A DNA stretch of 41,275 nt from Candidatus Delongbacteria bacterium (GTDB taxonomy: Bacteria > Delongbacteria > UBA4055). Location of the stretch: NCBI GenBank assembly GCA_027858795.1, contig JAQICF010000239.1:1-41275 (forward strand), read 5' to 3'. The translations under genes and the position numbers were made by a program. Under the pieces are notes generated by a model. The model was not told the DNA's origin. It did no database searches and saw nothing but the letters and a program-made list of their open reading frames with translations. Shown in pieces: positions 8,108 through 17,824 of this stretch (position 1 is the stretch's first letter; every line of letters starts with the position of its first letter).

Positions 8108-9811
8108 GTGGCAAATCAAATAAAAATTTTTAGAGTAATTATTTTTTTAGTTTTAGGTTTTTCACTAAATTCACAAGCATTATTTGAGGTGAAGGACGCA
8201 AGTGATCATTCCGTATTTGAAATTACAAATGACGGGATAAGAATTTTCAACTACCCCGACACACTTATGATCATAAGTTCGGCAGAGATAAGAGCTAACT
8301 TAGACAACAGTAAAGGAAGGGGATTATCTCGATCTTTCAGTGTCTCAACGAATACAACAAGTAAAGCAGGTCTTGCAAATGTCCTTGAAATTACTACTGA
8401 AGCAACTAAAATGCGAGAAGGTGTTGCAGGAGAACATTATACTGATTTCAGTCCGGATAATATTTTCTTAGGATTAAATGCTGGTTTAGTCACTACTCCT
8501 GGAATAACTACATGGGATTCAGGACAGGGTAATGTTTTTATTGGTAATGGTTCTGGAGTAGCAAATATTTCAGGAAAATACAATGTTTACCTGGGCAAGG
8601 ATGCAGGGATGACAGTTACCGATAAATCGTATAATACATATTTAGGCAACTCAGCAGGAAAAGTTGCTACAGGTTATTACAATACTTACGTGGGGAACCA
8701 AACAGGATGGTCAGGAGCTGGAAATAATAATTCATTCTTCGGAAGTTTCACCGGATGGTTTTGTAGTGGTTCGGAAAATTGTTTGTTCGGAGTTAGTACA
8801 GGTAGGAATATTGGTGGAACCATGAATGTTATTATGGGTAACGATGCTGGTAGAGGAGATACTGGATCAAGTTATAGTTATAATTGTATTATGGGGTACC
8901 AGGCAGGATATGTACTTGATACTGGATCTAGCAATGTAATGCTTGGATTTAAATCAGGCTATAGCAATGAAGTTGGTTCAGGAAATGTATTTTTAGGCAA
9001 CCAATCCGGATATTTTGAAACAGGTTCTAATAAACTATATATTGACAATTCAGATGAAGTAAATCCATTGATTTATGGGGATTTTAATACTGATCAATTG
9101 ACTTTAAATGGGCATGTAGGCATAAACGTTGCTCCAAGTTCATCATTTAGATTGAACATACAAAGTGATTACAGTGGTGTAAATAGTATCTGTTCTTCTT
9201 CTGAAGGCTATGTGAACGCTGTAGTTGGACAGGCGGGTGGAGGTACTACAAGAAATGTTGGTATTTTTGGATATACTACAACTTCATCAGGAGTAAGATG
9301 GGCTGGTTATTTTTTGGGTGATATAAATGTAACTGGGACAGTTGCGAAAGCAAAAAGTATTACGATCATCGACCATCCATTAGATCCTAGGAATAAATAT
9401 TTATCTCATTCATCCGTAGAAAGTGACCAAATGATGAATATCTACAATGGAAATGTAAATTTAAACTTAAAAGGTCAAGCTACAGTTAAAATGCCTGACT
9501 GGTTCGATGCTTTAAATACTGATTTTAGGTATCAACTGACTGCTATAGGTGCACCTGGACCGAACTTATACATTTCAAAGAAAATTACAGATAACTCATT
9601 TGAGATCTCTGGTGGATCAGAAGGAATGGAAGTTTCATGGCAGGTAACAGGAATAAGAAACGATAGCTATGCTAAGAAGAATCCAATAGAAGTTGAAACG
9701 AATAAAGACTCAATTGAGAAAGGGTATTATTTACATCCTGAAGCATTCGGTCTTTCTGAAACAGAAGGTTCGGAATATCAACATATGGAAAAGATGAGCG
9801 AAATTAAATAA
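8108..9811 (+). CDS. Array protein 1: secreted repeat protein with DHPLDP-type C-terminus, probably frameshifted at its end
   Basis: 567 residues, GTG start with GAGGAGGGG just upstream and no better ATG. The signal peptide is residues 1-24 (ends L-N-S-Q-A), the common array domain about 25-125, and the 17-residue repeats about 126-305, closed by G-S-N-K-L-Y-I-D-N-S. A linker (T-T-R-N-V-G-I-F-G and W-A-G-Y-F-L-G-D-I-N-V-T-G) precedes a module about 415-545 beginning I-D-H-P-L-D-P and containing I-G-A-P-G-P-N-L-Y-I-S-K-K and E-V-S-W-Q-V-T-G-I-R. The module's function is unknown to me. The reading frame stops at 9811. The next 100 bases encode a coiled coil in the minus-one frame, so the true protein was probably about 35 residues longer. 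It is likely cell-surface or extracellular. Confidence 0.88.
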   Translation: MANQIKIFRVIIFLVLGFSLNSQALFEVKDASDHSVFEITNDGIRIFNYPDTLMIISSAEIRANLDNSKGRGLSRSFSVSTNTTSKAGLANVLEITTEATKMREGVAGEHYTDFSPDNIFLGLNAGLVTTPGITTWDSGQGNVFIGNGSGVANISGKYNVYLGKDAGMTVTDKSYNTYLGNSAGKVATGYYNTYVGNQTGWSGAGNNNSFFGSFTGWFCSGSENCLFGVSTGRNIGGTMNVIMGNDAGRGDTGSSYSYNCIMGYQAGYVLDTGSSNVMLGFKSGYSNEVGSGNVFLGNQSGYFETGSNKLYIDNSDEVNPLIYGDFNTDQLTLNGHVGINVAPSSSFRLNIQSDYSGVNSICSSSEGYVNAVVGQAGGGTTRNVGIFGYTTTSSGVRWAGYFLGDINVTGTVAKAKSITIIDHPLDPRNKYLSHSSVESDQMMNIYNGNVNLNLKGQATVKMPDWFDALNTDFRYQLTAIGAPGPNLYISKKITDNSFEISGGSEGMEVSWQVTGIRNDSYAKKNPIEVETNKDSIEKGYYLHPEAFGLSETEGSEYQHMEKMSEIK

Positions 9812-9912
9812 ATCGGATTAATCTGACTTCTAAGATAGTAAGCTTGGAAGATAAAGTAAATAAATTAGAACAGCTTGTAACAGAGCTTTCAAAAAAGCTT
9901 AACAAAAGATAG
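9808..9912 (+). pseudogene. Out-of-frame coiled-coil tail of array protein 1
   Basis: Read from 9808 in frame 1, this stretch gives 34 codons and a TAG stop at 9910-9912. Hydrophobic residues I10, L13, V17, L20, V24, L27 and L31 fall in perfect 3-4-3-4 heptad spacing (core V-S-L-E-D-K-V-N-K-L-E-Q-L-V-T-E-L). It begins where gene 1 stops and resembles the coiled-coil ends of array proteins 2-5. One extra base between about 9805 and 9811 would join it to gene 1. I see no classical slippery heptamer, and the minus-one frame has a TAA at 9805-9807, so an indel or assembly error is likelier than programmed frameshifting. Confidence 0.7.
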
Positions 9913-9920
9913 GATTTGAA

Positions 9921-11348
9921 ATGAAAAAAGTACTATTATTGGTTTTTGTAACCATTTTTACATTAAATGCTCAAGCATTATTTGAGGTAAAAGATGCAAG
10001 TGATCAATCAGTATTTGAAATTACAAATGATGGAATAAGAATTTTCAATTACCCTGATACACTTATGATTATAAGTTCATCAGAGATTAGAGCTAATTTA
10101 TACAATAGTACAGGGAAGGGACTATCTCGATCCTTTAGTGTCTCTACAAATACTACAAGTAAAGAGGGTTTAGCAAATGTGCTAGAGGTGAATACAAATT
10201 CTACAACGATGAGAGAAGGTGATGCCGGAGAACGTTATACTGATTTTAGTCCAGAAAATATTTTTCTTGGTTTAAACGCAGGTTTAAATACAATTTCAGA
10301 ATTAAATATTTATGAGCCAATTTATGATGGTAGTTATAATGTATTCGTAGGGAATAATGCAGGTAAATCAAATACAAGTGGTTGGTCAAATATTTTTATT
10401 GGAAATGTGTCAGGATACAGCAATACAACTGCATATCGTAATGTTTTTATTGGTGCTAAGTCTGGCTACGCTTCAAATGGAGCAAATAATACTTTTGTTG
10501 GATATGCAAGTGGTGAAAAAAATACAAGTGGTGGGAGTAATTCATTTTTTGGAGATGCCGCAGGTGTAGATAATACAACAGGTTTAAGTAATAGTTTTTT
10601 TGGTTCTGCTGCAGGATTGTCAAGTACAGGTAGTTATAATACTATTATGGGGAATCTTGCTGGTCGAGGAATTACAGGTGGTACTTCTTATAGTAGTAAT
10701 TGCCTTTTTGGGTACTATGCAGGAGGGGTACATAGAACTGGAAATAATAATGTAATGATTGGGAATTATTCTGGTTATTCGAATGCTACAGGTGCCGGTA
10801 ATGTATTTTTAGGATACCAATCAGGATATCAGGAAACTGGATCAAACAGATTATATATCGATAATTCAAGCACAACAGATCCTTTGATTTTTGGAGATTT
10901 TTCAGGTAACAGAGTTGTTATTAATGGTAACGCAGCGGATAATCCTTCAAATTACACTTTCTATGTTAACGGTCGTGGTGGTGGAGATTATGCTTGGAAT
11001 AGTTTAAGTGATAAAAGGCTTAAAAAGAATATAAATACCATTGTCAATCCTATCGATATTGTCAATAATTTGAGGGGAGTTTACTATGAATGGAAAGATC
11101 CTGAATCTCAGGAAAAAGGACGGAGAATTGGATTTATCGCTCAGGAAGCATTAGAAGTGTTATCAGAAGTTGTAGATAACACTGGAGATTTTTTTACGAT
11201 GCAATATGCTCCTATTACAGCTGTTCTAGTTGAAGCTGTTAAAAATCAACAAATCGCAATTGAAGAGAATAAAAAATTAAAAATTGAAATAGACAGATTA
11301 AGTAAAAGACTTGATCAAATAGAAAAGCTTCTTAAAGAAATTAAATAA
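9921..11348 (+). CDS. Array protein 2: secreted repeat protein with S74 intramolecular chaperone domain
   Basis: 475 residues. The signal peptide is 1-19 (ends L-N-A-Q-A), followed by the common array domain to about 115 and 17-residue repeats to about 305 (G-S-N-R-L-Y-I-D-N-S). The C-terminal S74 domain runs from Ser363 in S-D-K-R-L-K-K-N-I, with G-F-I-A-Q-E-A and a coiled coil from about 440. In tail-spike proteins this family trimerises the shaft and then cuts itself off before the serine, with a lysine five residues on as partner (here Lys368). Self-cleavage and a trimeric fibre are therefore predicted. AGGA lies 8 bases before the ATG. This is a chromosomal protein with a signal peptide, not a phage fibre. 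Confidence 0.9.
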   Translation: MKKVLLLVFVTIFTLNAQALFEVKDASDQSVFEITNDGIRIFNYPDTLMIISSSEIRANLYNSTGKGLSRSFSVSTNTTSKEGLANVLEVNTNSTTMREGDAGERYTDFSPENIFLGLNAGLNTISELNIYEPIYDGSYNVFVGNNAGKSNTSGWSNIFIGNVSGYSNTTAYRNVFIGAKSGYASNGANNTFVGYASGEKNTSGGSNSFFGDAAGVDNTTGLSNSFFGSAAGLSSTGSYNTIMGNLAGRGITGGTSYSSNCLFGYYAGGVHRTGNNNVMIGNYSGYSNATGAGNVFLGYQSGYQETGSNRLYIDNSSTTDPLIFGDFSGNRVVINGNAADNPSNYTFYVNGRGGGDYAWNSLSDKRLKKNINTIVNPIDIVNNLRGVYYEWKDPESQEKGRRIGFIAQEALEVLSEVVDNTGDFFTMQYAPITAVLVEAVKNQQIAIEENKKLKIEIDRLSKRLDQIEKLLKEIK

Positions 11349-11371
11349 ACTACTTAATGTAAGGTGTTGTT

Positions 11372-12907
11372 ATGAAAAAATCGTACTTCATTATCTTTTT
11401 AATCCTAATACTATCACTTAATGCTCAAGCATTATTTGAGGTAAAAGATGCAAGCAACAACTCTGTATTAGAAGTAGCTCAAGACGGACTAAGAATTTTC
11501 AATGAAGGTGATACTTTGATGGTTATAAGTGTCTCAGAAATTAAAGCGAATTTAAACAATAGTAAAAATAGGGGTTTATCTCGTTCTTTTAGTGTATCCA
11601 CAAATACTACAAGTAAAGCTGGTGTAGCGAATGCTCTGGAAATAACTACTGATTTTACTAAAATTGGAACAAGATCAACTACTATGAGCACTGGTGGATC
11701 AATATATTCAAATTTTACTCCTGACAATATTTTTCTTGGATTGAATGCTGGCATAGCTACAATTCCAGTTGATTCAACATCCGGAGTAAATAATGTGTTT
11801 ATAGGTAATTCCTCTGGTGCAACTAATTCAAGTGGAAAAACCAATGTATTTATAGGTAATGAGTCTGGTTATTCGAATTCTACAGGTAATTATAATACTT
11901 TCATGGGTTATCAAGCCGGACACTCAAATAGTAATGGTGGAGATAATATATACATAGGGTATAAAGCTGGACATTCAGTAGTTGGTGGTTTTTGGAATAA
12001 TTTTATTGGCAAGAACAGTGGTATAAATAAAACAACAGGTAACTGGAATAATTTTTTCGGCATGGAAGCCGGAGCAAATAATAACGGTTATTACAATATA
12101 TTTATTGGGCATATTGCTGGTCAGAATAATAGTGGCAATAATAACGTTTTCCTTGGTTCTCAAAGTGGTACAAACAATACTGGATCTAGTAACGTTTTTT
12201 TAGGTCATAATTCAGGTCAGAATTCTACGGGATCTAATAAATTATACATAGATAATACGAATACCAATACACCTCTCTTATACGGAGAATTTGATAATGA
12301 TCTCATAAGAATTAATGGAGATTTTAATGTAACTGGTAATTCTTCAGTTGGAGGTACTTTCTCTGCAGGAAATACAGCTATCACCGGTACAATATCTTCT
12401 ACTAGTAATATTTCAACTAGTGGAGGAATGTTAAATATAAAAACACTTCAAATTGCAGATATGGGTAGCGATAATCTCGGTTTAGATGGAGATCTTATTC
12501 CTTACGGAGGTAGTGCACTTCAATACGATATGGGTAATAATATTGATGGAGAGTATTGGGACGATGTTGTTGCCGATGATTTTATAAATTATGTTGTAGT
12601 AAAAAGTTTAAAGGATGTGAAATCTATTGATTCAGGATTAAACATGATTATGAAACTTAGACCTGTGACCTATAAAAGTGACAGGCAACGGTTTGGTTTG
12701 ATTCCCGATGAACTGGAGAAAGTATTCCCTGAAGCTGTTATCTCTCAAGATGTTGATTTTGATCCTGAAACAGGCCAAATGATAACTAGAGAGACTGAAA
12801 AAGGTATAGTTTATGATCAAATGATACCAGTTTTAATAAAAGCAATCCAGGAACAACAGGAAGAAATCGAGAAATTAAAAAGAATCATCGAGAATCAAAA
12901 TCAATAA
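11372..12907 (+). CDS. Array protein 3: secreted repeat protein with divergent S74-like domain
   Basis: 511 residues. The signal peptide is 1-20. The common domain is more diverged than in its neighbours (V-L-E-V-A-Q-D-G-L-R-I-F-N-E-G-D-T-L-M-V). Repeats reach about residue 286, followed by a linker with V-T-G-N-S-S-V-G-G-T-F and an extra segment (G-L-D-G-D-L-I-P-Y-G-G) absent from the other S74 members. The C-terminal domain keeps Ser412 and Lys417 with the +5 spacing of the S74 dyad, but the usual Asp after Ser is Leu and R-L-K-K-N is lost (S-L-K-D-V-K-S). F-G-L-I-P-D-E-L replaces G-[FL]-I-A-Q-[DE]. A coiled coil ends the protein. Folding-chaperone function is plausible and cleavage doubtful. 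Confidence 0.85.
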   Translation: MKKSYFIIFLILILSLNAQALFEVKDASNNSVLEVAQDGLRIFNEGDTLMVISVSEIKANLNNSKNRGLSRSFSVSTNTTSKAGVANALEITTDFTKIGTRSTTMSTGGSIYSNFTPDNIFLGLNAGIATIPVDSTSGVNNVFIGNSSGATNSSGKTNVFIGNESGYSNSTGNYNTFMGYQAGHSNSNGGDNIYIGYKAGHSVVGGFWNNFIGKNSGINKTTGNWNNFFGMEAGANNNGYYNIFIGHIAGQNNSGNNNVFLGSQSGTNNTGSSNVFLGHNSGQNSTGSNKLYIDNTNTNTPLLYGEFDNDLIRINGDFNVTGNSSVGGTFSAGNTAITGTISSTSNISTSGGMLNIKTLQIADMGSDNLGLDGDLIPYGGSALQYDMGNNIDGEYWDDVVADDFINYVVVKSLKDVKSIDSGLNMIMKLRPVTYKSDRQRFGLIPDELEKVFPEAVISQDVDFDPETGQMITRETEKGIVYDQMIPVLIKAIQEQQEEIEKLKRIIENQNQ

Positions 12908-12939
12908 TATGTTGAGATAAGCAGTCAAAGGGGATGAAA

Positions 12940-14799
12940 ATGAACAGATTAAGGATTATTACACTACTTTTACTCGTGCTAATGGTATTACTGAATGCGC
13001 AAACATTGTTTGAAGTTAAAGATGCAAGTGATCACTCAGTATTTGAAATCACAAATGATGGCATAAGAATTTTCAATTATCCTGATACCCTTATGATTAT
13101 AAGTTCAGCAGAGATAAGAGCTAACTTAGATAATAGCAAAGGAAGGGGATTATCTCGATCTTTCAGTGTATCTACTAACACAACAAGTAAATTAGGTCTT
13201 GCAAATGTGCTTGAAGTAACAACTGAAGCAACTTCTATGCGAGAAGGTGGACAAGGTAACCGTTACACCGATTTCAGTCCTGAGAATATATTTTTGGGGT
13301 TAAATTCTGGTATAAATACTATTCCTGTTGCCGAAACATCTGGTCAGAATAATGTATTTCTGGGTAATCTAAGTGGTGGAGTAAACATTTCAGGTGCTGC
13401 TAATGTGTTTGTTGGATATAAATCTGGTTTTTCAAATTTTGATGGGCATAAAAACTGTTTTATAGGACAGGAATCAGGATACAAAAATTATAGCGGAATT
13501 GATAATGTTTTCATTGGCTATCAAGCAGGTTATAACAATTATGATGGAGATCGAAACGTTTTTTTGGGGTATAGAGCAGGTGTTCAGAATATTTCTGGTG
13601 TAAGAAATGTTTTTATAGGTTATGAATCCGGGACAAGCAATGGAACTGGATGGGGTAATACTTTTGTTGGAGAAGCAAGCGGTATGGCCAATACAGATGG
13701 ATATGGAAATTCGTATTTTGGACGTAATTCAGCAGCAAGTATTTCTACAGGAAACTATAATACTGTTATGGGGAATGAGTCTATTGCGGCAAATCAGAGT
13801 GGTAATTTCAATTCCTGTTATGGTGCATTTAGTGGAAAATGGAATTACTCGTCTGGATCATCAAATTCTTTATTCGGTTACCAAGCTGGATTTGGTATTG
13901 CTGTAAGTACAAATACTTATAACAATAATTCTTATTTTGGAACACAAAGTGGATTTTCTACAACAACTGGATCAGATAATTCTTATTTTGGCTATCAGAG
14001 TGGTTATAGTAATAACTCAGGATCAGGTAATGTATTTATAGGTCATCAAGCGGGTTACAGTGAAACCGGATCAGATAAACTTTATATAGATAATTCAAAT
14101 ACGACACAACCTTTGATATATGGGGACTTTGACGGTGACTGGGTAAAGATCAACGGAGATTTTTCAGTTCTATCTAATTCAGACCTAAATTCAGTTATAA
14201 TTGACCAGTCTTTAAGGGTTGATGGTACTTCAGATTTAAATGGAGGACTTGATGTAATAGGAAATACAACTATGAACGGAACTCTTTCGATAACTGGCAA
14301 TGCGAATCTTGATGGTTCGTCATCTTGGGTTAATCACAATTCAGGCACTTCCTATGGATTATACATAAAAAATAAATCTGCAACTTCTCCATGGCATTTC
14401 TATGAGTATTCAACGGGGAATTTACAATTATATTATGATACAACTCTTAGGGGAACTTTTAACAGTACAACAGGTGTTTACACTTCTTCTTCAGATAAAA
14501 GATTTAAAAAAAATATTGAAGATTTTACAAACATTATTGATAAAGTAATGCTTCTTCATCCTAAAAGATATAATTTTATTTCTCAAAAAAATAATGATCA
14601 AAAATATATAGGTCTTATTGCTCAGGATGTCAAAGAACTCTTCCCTGAATTTGTTCAATACAACGAAGAGGATGATAAATACACAATGGATTATGCAGGT
14701 TTAAGTGTTGTTGCAATTCAAGCCATTAAAGAGCAACAAGAAGATATCGACCAACTTAAAGCAGAAATAGAAGAAATAAAAAAGCTTTTGAGAAAGTAA
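12940..14799 (+). CDS. Array protein 4: longest array member, S74 type
   Basis: 619 residues from the ATG at 12940. AAAGGGG abuts the ATG at 12934 but sits six to seven bases before the second one. The signal peptide ends L-N-A-Q-T at about residue 24. About 14 repeats of the N-V-F-I-G-x-x-[AS]-G type (roughly 130-376) make it the longest stalk in the array. The S74 domain starts at Ser518 (S-D-K-R-F-K-K-N, Lys523 at +5) with Y-I-G-L-I-A-Q-D-V and a terminal coiled coil. The segment before the S74 serine (S-x-W-H-F-Y, T-T-G-V-Y-T-S) is shared with array protein 5, so the two C-terminal halves are recent relatives. Confidence 0.9.
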   Translation: MNRLRIITLLLLVLMVLLNAQTLFEVKDASDHSVFEITNDGIRIFNYPDTLMIISSAEIRANLDNSKGRGLSRSFSVSTNTTSKLGLANVLEVTTEATSMREGGQGNRYTDFSPENIFLGLNSGINTIPVAETSGQNNVFLGNLSGGVNISGAANVFVGYKSGFSNFDGHKNCFIGQESGYKNYSGIDNVFIGYQAGYNNYDGDRNVFLGYRAGVQNISGVRNVFIGYESGTSNGTGWGNTFVGEASGMANTDGYGNSYFGRNSAASISTGNYNTVMGNESIAANQSGNFNSCYGAFSGKWNYSSGSSNSLFGYQAGFGIAVSTNTYNNNSYFGTQSGFSTTTGSDNSYFGYQSGYSNNSGSGNVFIGHQAGYSETGSDKLYIDNSNTTQPLIYGDFDGDWVKINGDFSVLSNSDLNSVIIDQSLRVDGTSDLNGGLDVIGNTTMNGTLSITGNANLDGSSSWVNHNSGTSYGLYIKNKSATSPWHFYEYSTGNLQLYYDTTLRGTFNSTTGVYTSSSDKRFKKNIEDFTNIIDKVMLLHPKRYNFISQKNNDQKYIGLIAQDVKELFPEFVQYNEEDDKYTMDYAGLSVVAIQAIKEQQEDIDQLKAEIEEIKKLLRK

Positions 14800-14809
14800 G
14801 GAGTTAATA

Positions 14810-16147
14810 ATGAAGAAGATATTATGTACAATGCTAGCCATCATTATCACACTTAATGCACAAGCATTATTTGAGGTTAAAGATACAAGTGATCACTCCG
14901 TATTTGAAATTGCAAATGACGGTATTAGGATCTTTAATTATCCTGATACGCTTATGATAATAAGTTCTTCTGAGATAAGAGCTAACTTGGATAATAGCAA
15001 AGGTCTTTCACGTTCTTTTAGTGTATCAACAAATACAACAAGTAAAGCAGCGAATACTAATGTGCTTGAGGTTACTACCGGATCTACTTACATGAGTGAA
15101 GGTGGGTTGGGTTTCAAATACACTGATTTTAGTCCTGAGAATATGTTTTTAGGATTACATTCAGGAGAAAGTAATGTATCAGGGGTCAATAATGTTTTTT
15201 TGGGGAACTACTCAGGTTATAGTGCCGATGATATAAATGCAAGTATCTTTATTGGAGTTAATGCCGGTTATTACCAAAACGCAAATCACGGAAATGTATA
15301 TGTAGGGCAAAGTGCCGGCATGTATATGGAAAGCGGAGGCAGTAATGTATTTATTGGGACTGTAACAGGTATGAATCAAGTTTCCGGTGAGGATAATGTT
15401 ATTATCGGAGCGGGTGCGGCAGATATGCTATACGAAAGCGGAACACATATAGGAAGTAATAATGTTGTATTGGGTGCGGAAGCTGGAGATGCGCTAAACG
15501 GTGATAATAATGTATTTATCGGATATGGTGCAGGATATGGATATTTAGGATCAAATAGTTTGCACATTGCAAATTCTGCTACGACTACTCCTTTGATAAA
15601 GGGAACATTTCCTAATACTGATTTGACATTTACTTCTAATAAAGTTTCAGTTGTCCATCCATTTGGTACTACGAACGGACTATATATACAAAGTTCATAT
15701 AACAACAATACTGACAGCTGGCATTTTTATCAGGGTTCAACCGATGTTCTTTATCTTTACTTCAATACTTCCTGGAGAGGTCAATGGAATACAACAACAG
15801 GAGTATATACTTCCGTATCTGATGCAAAATTCAAAAAGAATATTGAAGATTTAAGCAAGGTTATTGATAAAGTAATGCTTCTACAGCCTAAAAAATATAA
15901 TTTCACTAGTCAAAAAGACAGCGAAAAGAAATACATTGGGATGATTGCCCAAGACGTCGAGAAGCTTTTTCCGGAGTTTGTTTATTTTAATGAAGAAGAG
16001 CAGGCATTTTCAATGGATTATGCTGGTTTAAGTGTGGTAGCTATTCAAGCAATAAAAGAACAGCAGGATAAGATCAATGAGCAAGAAACTAAAATTGAAA
16101 AATTAGAATCTCGCCTAGAACTTATAGAGCAATTATTGAATAAATAG
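14810..16147 (+). CDS. Array protein 5: shortest array member, S74 type
   Basis: 445 residues. The signal peptide is 1-19 (L-N-A-Q-A). The common domain lacks two residues before G-L-S-R-S-F compared with members 1 and 4. Only about seven repeats are present, and the closing motif has drifted to S-L-H-I-A-N-S. The S74 domain starts at Ser337 (S-D-A-K-F-K-K-N, Lys342) with Y-I-G-M-I-A-Q-D-V and a long terminal coiled coil with two overlapping heptad runs. The start is 10 bases after gene 4. Its C-terminal half matches protein 4 closely, which suggests duplication of the pair followed by loss of repeats here or gain in 4. Confidence 0.9.
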   Translation: MKKILCTMLAIIITLNAQALFEVKDTSDHSVFEIANDGIRIFNYPDTLMIISSSEIRANLDNSKGLSRSFSVSTNTTSKAANTNVLEVTTGSTYMSEGGLGFKYTDFSPENMFLGLHSGESNVSGVNNVFLGNYSGYSADDINASIFIGVNAGYYQNANHGNVYVGQSAGMYMESGGSNVFIGTVTGMNQVSGEDNVIIGAGAADMLYESGTHIGSNNVVLGAEAGDALNGDNNVFIGYGAGYGYLGSNSLHIANSATTTPLIKGTFPNTDLTFTSNKVSVVHPFGTTNGLYIQSSYNNNTDSWHFYQGSTDVLYLYFNTSWRGQWNTTTGVYTSVSDAKFKKNIEDLSKVIDKVMLLQPKKYNFTSQKDSEKKYIGMIAQDVEKLFPEFVYFNEEEQAFSMDYAGLSVVAIQAIKEQQDKINEQETKIEKLESRLELIEQLLNK

Positions 16148-16156
16148 GAGTATAGT

Positions 16157-17806
16157 ATGAAGGAAATATTATTAATAATCCTAACAATCTTATTTTCACT
16201 AAATGCCCAAGCATTATTTGAAGTAAAAGATGCAAGCGATCATTCAGTATTTAAAGTATCAGATGATGGACTAATGATATTTAATTATCCGGATACTTTG
16301 ATGATCATAAACTCTTCTGAAGTAAGAGTCAATCTTGACAATACAGGAAAAGGATTATCACGATCCTTTAGTGTGTCAACAAATACAACGAGCAAAGGTG
16401 CTCTTGCCAATGTTTTAGAAGTGGGAACACAGTCTACAACATTGCGTGAAGGCGAAAGTGGAGAACAATATACTCAATTTACACCTGAAAATCTTTTTAT
16501 AGGTTTGAATGCAGGTATAAACAATAATCCGGTACCTCCAATGTATGGTATGAATAATATATTTCTCGGCAATTCAAGTGGTATTTCAAATCAAGATGGG
16601 AGTGATAATATTTTTATCGGTGATAGTACAGGATTCAGCAATATTAATACTAATAAAAACATTTTTATTGGAAACTTATCAGGTTTTAATACTGAGTCAG
16701 ATGATGCACTTTCAGATTATGGTAGTTCGAATATTTTCATAGGTGTAAAATCAGGATATCATAACATTGAAGGTATGCATAGTGTGTATGTTGGAACTCA
16801 AACCGGTGAAATGAACTATAATGGAACAGCAAACGTTTTTATAGGAAGTCTTACCGGTAAAGATAACAATAGTAATTATAATACTGCAGTTGGCGGAACA
16901 ACATTTTATAAGAATACTTCAGGTTCAAGTAACACAACTTTAGGGTGTTTTGCAGGATACAATAGTATCTCAGGATCGAGGAATGTATTCTTAGGATATA
17001 AAGCTGGTTATAATGAAACAGGATCTGATAGATTGTACATAGATAATACGGATACTTCGACACCTTTGATCTGGGGGAACTTTAGTAACAATACATTAAG
17101 ATTTAATGACAATGTAGGTATAGGAGTAGCACCGAACATAACTTACGGGTTGTACGTAAAAGAAGACTATCGTGCAATTTACGGAGATACAGATACTTCA
17201 ACAGAAGCATTTACTTATGGAATATATGGAGATGCTGATGGTGGAACAACGAGAAATGTCAGTATATATGGTTCAGGAGCATCAGGAACAGGAACAAACT
17301 GGGCTGGGTACTTTCTAGGAGATATAAATGTTACAGGAACAGTTGCAAAATCGGCTGATGAAGTTAAGATCGATCATCCATTGGATCCGGAGAATAAATC
17401 TCTTTCACATTCAACAATTTCAAGTGATCAGATGACAAATTTATACCACGGGAATGTAATATTAAATAATGAAGGGATCGCTGAAGTGACATTGCCAGAT
17501 TGGTTTGAATCAATTAATTCGGATTATAGGTATCAATTAACAGCAATTGGAGCTCCGGGGCCGAACTTATACATTTCAAAGAAGGTAAGTGGTAATTCAT
17601 TTGAAATTTCAGGTGGTACAGTAGATATGGAAGTTTCATGGCAGATTACTGCAATAAGAAATGATCGATTTGCTCAGAAAAACCCTCTTCAAGTTGAAAA
17701 ATATAAGGAAGTGTATGAACAAGGATATTATATACATCCTGCTGCGTATGACCTACCTGAAGAGAAAGGTATAGAAGATCACATTCAAAAAATTGAAAAT
17801 AGATAA
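16157..17806 (+). CDS. Array protein 6: secreted repeat protein with DHPLDP-type C-terminus
   Basis: 549 residues. The signal peptide is 1-19. The common domain is followed by repeats to about 288 (G-S-D-R-L-Y-I-D-N-T). A linker (T-T-R-N-V-S-I-Y-G, N-W-A-G-Y-F-L-G-D-I-N-V-T-G-T-V-A-K) is nearly the same as in protein 1. The C-terminal module starts at about 403 with K-I-D-H-P-L-D-P-E-N-K, holds A-I-G-A-P-G-P-N-L-Y-I-S-K-K and ends near G-Y-Y-I-H-P-A-A-Y. There is no coiled coil after it. It groups with proteins 1 and 8 by C-terminus although S74 members lie between them, which points to module exchange. Confidence 0.88.
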   Translation: MKEILLIILTILFSLNAQALFEVKDASDHSVFKVSDDGLMIFNYPDTLMIINSSEVRVNLDNTGKGLSRSFSVSTNTTSKGALANVLEVGTQSTTLREGESGEQYTQFTPENLFIGLNAGINNNPVPPMYGMNNIFLGNSSGISNQDGSDNIFIGDSTGFSNINTNKNIFIGNLSGFNTESDDALSDYGSSNIFIGVKSGYHNIEGMHSVYVGTQTGEMNYNGTANVFIGSLTGKDNNSNYNTAVGGTTFYKNTSGSSNTTLGCFAGYNSISGSRNVFLGYKAGYNETGSDRLYIDNTDTSTPLIWGNFSNNTLRFNDNVGIGVAPNITYGLYVKEDYRAIYGDTDTSTEAFTYGIYGDADGGTTRNVSIYGSGASGTGTNWAGYFLGDINVTGTVAKSADEVKIDHPLDPENKSLSHSTISSDQMTNLYHGNVILNNEGIAEVTLPDWFESINSDYRYQLTAIGAPGPNLYISKKVSGNSFEISGGTVDMEVSWQITAIRNDRFAQKNPLQVEKYKEVYEQGYYIHPAAYDLPEEKGIEDHIQKIENR

Positions 17807-17824
17807 ATTACGATAGGACATTTT

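Noticed and set aside
9805..9812. Programmed minus-one frameshift site in array gene 1
   Set aside because: No X-XXY-YYZ slippery heptamer is found at the junction, and the minus-one frame contains a TAA at 9805-9807, so a plain indel is simpler.
11479..11844. Open frames on the minus strand inside array genes (also near 15376-15708, 17785-18114, 18658-18975, 19712-19912)
   Set aside because: They mirror the repetitive coding strand, lack ribosome sites and are explained by codon bias of the repeats.
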